From: Sarcophilus harrisii
Lineage: Eukaryota; Chordata; Mammalia; Dasyuromorphia; Dasyuridae
Length of the DNA: 64,000 nt
Direction of reading: 5' to 3'
Assembly (NCBI RefSeq): GCF_902635505.1
Contig: NC_045429.1
Coordinates: 130,409,804 to 130,473,803, forward strand
Positions 51,201-60,200 of the stretch are shown here, piece by piece. The position numbers were made by a program, and so were the translations under genes. The notes beneath the pieces were generated by a model. That model saw nothing but the letters and a program-made list of their open reading frames with translations. It had not been told where the DNA came from and made no database searches. Numbering within the stretch: position 1 is the stretch's first letter; every line of letters starts with the position of its first letter.

Positions 51201-54182
51201 TACATCATGGAGCTTCTTCAATAATTACTAACAATCCTTATTTCCTAGATATCAGTCCATCCTACATATATTTTATCTAGGTATAATTAACAAAATCATT
51301 TCCTTTCTCATTATTATTCCCACAATGCAATTGATAATCATGAACACAACCAAAGGTCCCATTGCAAGGGGCATTTCCAAGGAAAAGTCAGAGATAAACT
51401 GCTGAATATAGATAAATGACCTGGTGAATGTTTTCTCAAGTCACTCTCCTTCCTGCTTTACTATCTAGTACATGACTCAAAATTTTTCTCTCTTCCCAAC
51501 TCCTGTTCTCATACTAGGGGATTTCATCATACAAAGTGACACCCCATCAAACATGTTGACCACTCAATACATCAACCAACTTGTTTCCATTGACCTAGTC
51601 TTCCATCTTGACTCAGTCATATACAAAAATGGCCACACCTTTGAATGGCAGCTTCAACTTCTATTAGTTCTTTCCCTTTCATCAATAAACATAGTCGTCT
51701 TCCCTGTCCTTAAAAAACACATCCTCCAACTCCCTCAAAAACAAAACAAACAGCAACAAAAAACTCCCCACCCCCTTTTGACTTTTTAATTGTGTCTTTT
51801 CCTTAATTACCAAATTTTTAAAAGAGAGTTTAAACTCACCACCCTCCACTTCCTCACCATCTATAATTTTCCTCAATATTCTTCTATAGTTAACTATCTA
51901 TTTAAATCCCTAATCTTCTAATGACCAAATCCACTGCCCTCTTCTCAGTTTTTGATTTCCTTTGACCCCTCTTGTTATGTTTGGCAGAGCTGCATATATC
52001 CCTCTTCCACCTTGGCTTTTATTTTCTGATTCTTCTCAGTTACCTTCTGTATTTATTCTTCTTTCTTCTATTTCTTAAGCCAGATCATCCTCCTAAGACT
52101 TCTCAATTCTCTTCTCTTCTCTCAGTACTCACCTACTGGCAATTAAAACTCATGCCTTATTATCTTTCTTTGTAGATTGCTTCTAGATCTTTTTTCTTTC
52201 TTTTCAACCTCTACACAGCATACTACTTAATGAGTTCTCTGTCTCCAAATGCCTACTGGACCTTTTTGTCTTTATGTTAAAATAAATCTTCAAATAAAAG
52301 AAGTCTGAAATGGAATTCTTGACTTTACCCTCAAACCAGCCTTTCTTCCTAATTTCCCATTTCTTTGATGATATAGCTAAACTTTCCAGTTACCGAGACT
52401 TGAAACCCAGATGTCATCTTTGATTCTTTCTCCTTTCCCACATTCAATAGGATGGGATTCCATGTCAATAACATCTCTTGATCCCATCCCTTCTTTTTAA
52501 TTTCTACTATCATCTTAGTTCAAGTTATTATCTCCTTATATTACAGCAACAATCTTATTGTTCTCCCTCCTTCTACCATTGATCTTTCACACTTCTGCCA
52601 AAGATATTTATTCCACTGTATTTGTCTGACGACATAACTCCCTTTCAGAAGCTATCAGTGATTTCCCTCTATTAAAATGAAATATGAACCAACTAGCCTA
52701 AATCAAACCCCACCCTCCATATTTGAATCTCCACATTACTCCCCATCACATTTGCATAACAAAAATCAAGATGTATTTTCAGAAATTATACAATGAATAT
52801 TGTCATACCTGCATACTTCTAAGTGTGTCAACTGTTTCCACCTGAGGCACTATTTTTACAGGCGTCCCTTCCCATGTACTCCAGTGGTCATCTAACTCAG
52901 GATCTCGATCACCATGCTTGGTCATCAGTAAGTAAGCTTCAATTACTACATCATCTGAATCTTTCGAACAGTCCTTTCCTGCAGCTGCATTCAGTAGTTG
53001 CAAAATAACACATTTCTCCCCAGCAAGAGTATGTGGAACAAATAACTGCAAATTTTCCAATCCAGGAATTTGCACCTGGAAAACAAATACATTTGAATTT
53101 TTAATAAAGAAACATAATGTATACAATACCCAGTTTTCAGAACCATATATTTCGTATGAAAATAGATTAGTCTTTTTTAAAAAAATGTACCCAAAAATGT
53201 CTTCCCTTAGAGACATCATCTCTTAGGAGAATAAATTTTAATACCTTCTTAACTGACTTGTTTTCAAAATAGTTCATATTCCAAGGACGATAATATAAGC
53301 TATTTTTCTTTAGAACTTTAAAAATTTTGTCACAATAAAGCGCAAATTGTGCATGTCATAACTGCTTACTACCTTACTATCAATGACAAAAATCACATTA
53401 TTCCAATGTCATTCAAAGACAACATTAAAGTTAACATTATAAAATCAAAGTATACTATGGTTAATTTAAATTACATTAATAATTTCTATAAACATAAAAT
53501 CCAAAAAAAGTAGTCAAATAACTTAAAATTAGTAACCCTGTAACATTTTTAAAAATTTTGTGATAACATCAAGGTTTACTTTCTGCAACAGCCACAAAAC
53601 TCTTTTTTTTTTTGTATTTAAATCAAGGTATTGTTTTAATGAACTGTGTAATAGAGCCAGTCAGAATAAAAATGACCACTCTCCAAGTACAGAACACAAT
53701 GACTCTACACAGGGTTGATCTAGAGCCAGTCTCCTTGTTAAGTTTACAGTGTGAGCATAATTTACAACTTAAATTTGCAAATGCTACAAATCAGGGCTTG
53801 ATTTCTTGTTTCTTATTTTTGATCATCTAGACTCAAGAATATAACGTACAAAATGTTAATGCTTTACATTAGGTCCAGCCTACATTTTTAAAAAAAAGTC
53901 AGTTAAATATTTGTCAGCACACACAAGATTCTACCACTGTATTAAGATTTCTATTAATAATATAAAATATTGAGCAAACTATTAAGTACAAATCAAAGTA
54001 ATACCACAGAAATTTTATCACCTCATGTAAATTATGTGTGTATATGTACTCACAAGCAAAAAAACATTTTTGCCAATCAGACATAACTTTAAATTAATGA
54101 ATTTTAGAATTGTAATGTCATTTATATAGCATATTTGAACAGGTTTCTTTTGGATAAAGACATTTTGATTACATGTAATAAA

Positions 54183-54220
<38 letters not shown>

Positions 54221-57200
54221 AATATACATCCACATACTTTTGATTTGCTTTAATTCCCTAATAGTAATACTGTACCTTCCTACTTTTTCTTCTCTATGAA
54301 CAACCTTCTGGTTTTCAAGTTGATTGTGTTTATTATTAGACTGGTCCTTTAAGCAATTATATGACTTTATAGTTCTTCTGTTTTCAGGACAATAAAACCT
54401 CAGCTTTCTGGAAAGAACCATTTTAGAAATTTGGTGCTTACACAATGACTCTGGATTTAGAAATCCTCAGAACAATGTCTCCAGAATCTCTCTGGTGGGG
54501 AACATGCTTCTGAACACCTAGCCAAAAAAATACATATCCCAAAAAGAGTCATAACACTGAGCACTGTAACTGCTCTGCCATGTCAGGTCTGCTCCAACGT
54601 GGGGAAGAAAAGGAAACTCCCTAATTGAATAGAGAGGTCTATAAAAAGGCCAGTCTTTTCCTCCTAAAGACTAAGAAGTGTAGTATAGGGAGTGAGGAAT
54701 AAAAGGCAACATAAGAGACAAGAATAAAGAAAAGGCATCACAAAACAGAGGATTATCAGCAGCAAGAGCAAAGACTAGACAAGCTAATGCCAGCCAAAGA
54801 TAATGACAGAATCCATAATAGCTCTGGAAAACTTGGCTAACCACAACTACTCATATGCCCAAGAGTTCTGAACAGCCAAGGTTTTACTACATAAATTTAA
54901 TATTCCCATTTTATAGATAAGCATTTGTAAAGTCTAATCAAGGGAAGCATTTATATAATAAAATGTCTTTAGTGTCTAATTAGCACTAATTAGCTTTATG
55001 CATAATAGCAATAACTGTTCCATGAATTATTTTAAAGTTAATTTAAAACAGTTTTAATAGAAATGAAAAGGGGTAATATTGATGGCAAAAAGCTTTAAGA
55101 AGATAGACTAATGTATTTTTTTTTAAAGACCTGTACAGAATGGAGCAAGCCCCAGATCTCCTAACATTTAGCCACACTGTTTCTTGTGTTCTCTCACCAC
55201 ATAAGTGAGGAGTAGCTTCCTTCAACTGGCTATATACCAGGAATGAGCATCCAGGAAAGAGAAAGCATGTCTGGCTCAGCCTGGCAGTTGGATACAGAGG
55301 CCTCTCAAGATTCTCAGCTTCAGGTTTCTTTTTAATCAAGACTAAGATCCTCCCAGCTACATTCTGCCTTCAAGCTTAGTCTTTTCTTTGGATTCCTCTT
55401 CCTGGTAAGGGTCTTGGTCCTTTCTTTACACACATTGCCGTAATATATGTAGAGTATTCATTTTTTTCTGAAGACTAAACTATTAACCTAACAATAATTA
55501 ATTTAGTGCCCAATAATTACCACACAAGCTTGGAGTCTGAAGATCTCGGCTATTTGAGTTCTCTATCTCTTCCATTTTCCCACTTAAATGAACAGGGTGA
55601 GGAAAAGGCCCTATTATAGAAAATCCCTGGAAGCAAGTTCTTTGCCCCCTTAATTTCTTCAAGCAGTATTTCTGGCTCCTCTCTGGGTAGTTTCAGCCAG
55701 TCTCCAAAAGTCATTCAGCCTAATTTTTTAATTCTACAGAATAAAGGCCCTCTGAGAGCTTAAATGAACTGTCCACAATCACAAAAGTGGTAAAAGGCAG
55801 AAGTATAATCTGAATACAGGTCTTCCAAGGCTAATTTCAGCACATACATTTCTTTTAGGTTGTTTGACCCTTTAAGTTTCATTTTGTTCTGGCATGTCTA
55901 TATTTTTTTGCTAAAACTTCTCTTGCTCTTGAAATGAGAATATATATTTTAACATATTTAAATATATACAAAGTTTTATATATATATTTGATACCACCAA
56001 ATATCAAACTTAAATAGGAAGAGATCCTTGTGGACACCTATTAACTTAGAAATCCACAAGTTAATATTACATATGTTGTACTATGTTTGTATTTATTTTG
56101 TTAAACATTTCCAATTACATTTTAATTTGGTTTAAAGCACTTAGGAGTTTTGCAGACTGCATGTGCTTGTAGCCCAAGTTTGACACTTATCAGAATGCAA
56201 AGTGACATGTCTACATTCAATGATATTATTTTAAATAATTTTACCTTAACATATTGTTTTGATTTCAACATATCCAGAAGGTCTTGTACTGGTGCTGATA
56301 CTATGAATTCTGCTGCTATTTCCAGATCCTGGGATTACAGTTTAAAATAAAAAATATATATATATTTTACTGAGTTGAATGGTTCTTTAAAGATTTACAA
56401 AAATATAAGCAATAGAAACCAAGCTTAATCACCATCATCAGCTCACCTTTCTTAGCATTTTAGCAAAGCCAAGTGCTTTGGAAGCCCTTTCCCTAGCTTC
56501 ATGAAAGAGCTCCTTCAGGGCTCTGCTGGTCTCTATAACAGATCTCCTGTAAAGTTGATTGAAATCCTATGAATTAATATATGCTTCAGGGACTTAAAAA
56601 AAGAAACACATATAAACAAATGTTACTTCTATCAAAATAAATTTAGACTGATCATAAAAAGCAGTAAATGATCAGATACATTATAAAACTTGCTTATTTT
56701 TTTTAATGTATTTTCTCACACAAGTTAATAACCATAAGTGAAAAGCATTACTTTCTAAACAGTTTTAAGATCAGATCTTTGAAAATTTTAGGAACATGGG
56801 ACTTTCATTTAACTCCAATCAACCTATAAAGATTGAGAATTGAAAGACCAAAAACTTTTCCCAAAACTTACATGGAAACAACCTTTTCTCTTTCCTGAGG
56901 AAAATGTATGAACAGAATTAATTCTATCTACCTTTAACTTTTCAATTAATATTTTCTAAGTGTATCTTTAAACTAAAAAATACTGATTTTTCAATTAATA
57001 TACTCCCAGTTCACCTATAAATAAAATGTCTCCCAAAACCATAAATAAGAAAACATGAGAAAGACAAAACTCAATTTTTAAAAAATGTATAATACTTCCT
57101 TGAGGGTCCTAGGACCAGAAAATCTAGAGCTGGAAAGGAAATCTGGGGTCATCTAGCCTGAAACTAAGATCTAGGGAAAGTAGTTTGCACAGGTAGTATA

Positions 57201-60200
57201 TGAGGTGCTGGTAACTTTTAGTTTTTAAATAAATGGAAAACTTAGGAAAACTCTAAAATGCTAGAAAAAATAAAGTTTATTAATCATTGTAATTTATGCC
57301 ATGTTATTATTCTAATTGAATTAGTATGTGCTTCACATATTTTATGTTCATGAATGAGATAACATGCAAAAGAGTGAATTAAGTTGAAAAAAGGAGATAG
57401 CAGTTTGACCTGATTTCATCTGAAGCAGTGCTATCATCAGCACTAGTCCAGAATTCAGCACAGCTTTCCTGCAGGCCACAATCTAAAAATCCTCCAGTAG
57501 ATTTCAGCAGCATTCCTGCAATGTCACTAAAAGAACATAATAGAAAAAGAGAAATAAAACCAAGGAGTAAAATTACCCTAACTTATCTGCCAATCCCTAT
57601 GAATATATTAACTTCTATGCAAAAACTGATCTCAATATTGAGGTTAAGTTTAAGAATAAAAGTTACTAACAATGATGCTTAATTTTGCCTTTTGCTTGAG
57701 TAGGTAACAAGTGTTTCCCAGCTAGAAAAGAAATAAAATTCCCTTTCTGATTCTCTCCCAGTCCTCGCTCTTTATGTGGAACTTTGATGGGGCAACAGTA
57801 CAAACAGAAGCACTCTTTTTTTTTTTTTTCCAATAACTTTTTATTGAAAGAATCCATTGCAGGGTAATTTTTTTACAACATTATCCCTTGCACTCACTTC
57901 TCTTCCGACTTTTCCCCTCCCTCAGATGGCAAGCAGTCCTATATATGTTAAATATGTCGCAATATATCCTAGATACAATATATGTGTGCAGAACCAAACA
58001 GTTCTCTTGTTGCACAGGAAGAATTGGATTCAGAAGGTAAAAGTAACCCAGGAAGAAAAACAAAAATGCAAGCAGTTTACATTCATTTCCCAGTGTTCTT
58101 TCTTTGGGTGTAGCTGAGAGGCACTCATTTCTAAGCAGAAGCCTTAATAAGTTATTTCCTAAGATACTGAAAACTGAGAATAGACATCTCAAGTTCTATA
58201 TGAGAAAACCTAGGAATGTACTAACTTAAGATTCTACTTCCCATATATAAAGCAGGAGAAAGGCAGGTAACCAAGGAGCGATTTCAAATGGCCAACTAAC
58301 TCCCCTTCTGTAAAAACTTGTATAGGCCAATTTCTCTGGTTTCTATGAGCCTTCAGTATAGGGAACTGACCTCATTAATTATAACTTCAACAACTAAAAC
58401 CTGAAACTTTATAAAACACAAATACTTCCAAACAAACTGACAGTAAAAGATTAAGAAAGCTATTAAGATGATTAGATGCAAAACAATAGTAAATCCTACC
58501 AAAACAATTTTCCAGCCTGTGCTTCTCCTCCTCTTATGTAATGAGTTATTTCTTTGGTGAAATTCCATTCTTCTTCTAATAGATTTTTTAAACTATGAGA
58601 TGCTTGAGGTAACTGCTGTAACATTTTGATCCAACTTCTCATGTAATCAAAATACACCTTTAAATGTAAACAAGAGAAAGAAAAAGAGAAAAGCATAAGC
58701 TTTCAAGTGAATAAATTTAGGAAATTCAAATTAAAAGTAACAACACTGACTGCAGCAAGAAAAAGTTAATAATGAGGGAAAACACCAAAAAACATGATAA
58801 TGACAACAAAAACTCAAGTCTAAAGTCACTAAGCACTATTAAAAAAATATTTGTACACCTCTATGCTCTGAAGTATCATTGTACTATTTATTTGGCACAA
58901 TGCAAAAACTGACAATTATAATGATTACAAAGAATCCTCTAAAACACTTAAATTATGCTTATCAAGAGGGCAGAGATGTGTATAGTTCATTTAAGTTGGT
59001 CTTGTATGAAATAAGGCCAAAAGAATTTATGAAAAATCTTTATATCATATCTTATGGAAGTCTAAAATGTATTACATACTTCCCCTGCCTAAATAGAATA
59101 CATTTTAAATAACATTTGATGGAAAATTTTAATTGTCAAAACCAAAAGGTTAAACCTTTAATCACTGATCAAATTCACTTGTGTGGCTAATCCTCTAATG
59201 AATCAAACAATAAACTATGAATAAACAAGAAATTTAAATCAACTAAATTCAAGAAATATTTATTAAATATCTACTATATGCCAGGCTCTTTGCAAGGTAC
59301 TGGAGATACAAACACAAAAATGAAATAGAAGGCATAATTTATAACAACTGCTTACTATCAACCTTCTGCTACACGCACATGGCCATACTAAAAATTTTAT
59401 TTATAAAGTAATTTTCAATTTGTATACTATCTCAGTATTTAAAAAAAAAAAATTGCATGTTTTTGTGTTTCCATTTTCTCAAATAAAAGTGTATTACATT
59501 AAATCCTGCCAAAATCCAAAGATAATTACTAAGATCAAACAAATTTCAAGAAATCTGAGAATTGGGGGTAAAAAACATCCACAGCTGTCTTTGTCATAGT
59601 ATATAAACTAACATTATACACAAAAAAATCAACTGAAAAATATCAATAATTATCATATGTATACACACACACATATGTAAATATATATATTCCCTATTAG
59701 AATCCAAGTTTTGTGAAATTGTTTTTGTTTTTTTTAGTACCCCAAGCACTTTGCACAGTGCTTACTGATTTTCATTTAGTGACTATGAATGATTTCCATT
59801 TCATTTAGAAAATTCATGTTAGTGTAGTCTTTGTTTTCATTGTTCTCTTGGCTATGCTTACCTTATATCCCTTTATACATGTCTTCTTACAGTTCAGTGA
59901 ATTCTCATATTCACTGCAACTCACTGTCCAATAATATTGGATTTATGTTTACATAGCATACTTTTTTAAGCCAACCCCAACTGACAAAGTTTAAACTAAA
60001 CTGCCCACAGTCATATAGCCAGTAATTGGCAGAGCCAGGATTTTAACCTGTTTTTTTTAATCTATGTTCAATTGCCTCTCTTCAAAATCCTTTCCTTGTC
60101 ACATAAATTCTTTAATTTTTAGTTATACTGTTTTCTGCTGAACAAAAGGTAAAAGAAAACTATATTCCTCACATTTTTGTGAAATAAAAAAATTCTTTAA

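Larger units (their letters stand above)
53076..56244 (-). other. MAP3K4: MAP3K4 intron 9
   Basis: AT-rich. It holds an (AT)n run (54186-54216) and a MIR-like fragment (55730-55850). The part 54430-55570 is less AT-rich and matches no family I know; it contains small ORFs without recognisable domains. Confidence 0.75.

Noticed and set aside
51472-51789. 105-residue + strand ORF with a LILGDF motif
   Set aside because: The motif is a decayed L2 endonuclease, so this is a LINE remnant and not a host gene.
54018-54445. ORFs across the AT microsatellite
   Set aside because: The IYIYIY stretch is a translation of (AT)n, with no domain in the rest.
54590-54720. Possible LTR-like promoter (a TATAAAAAGG block)
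   Set aside because: No paired long repeat, no TG...CA ends with target-site duplication, and no primer-binding site was seen, so no retroviral claim is made.
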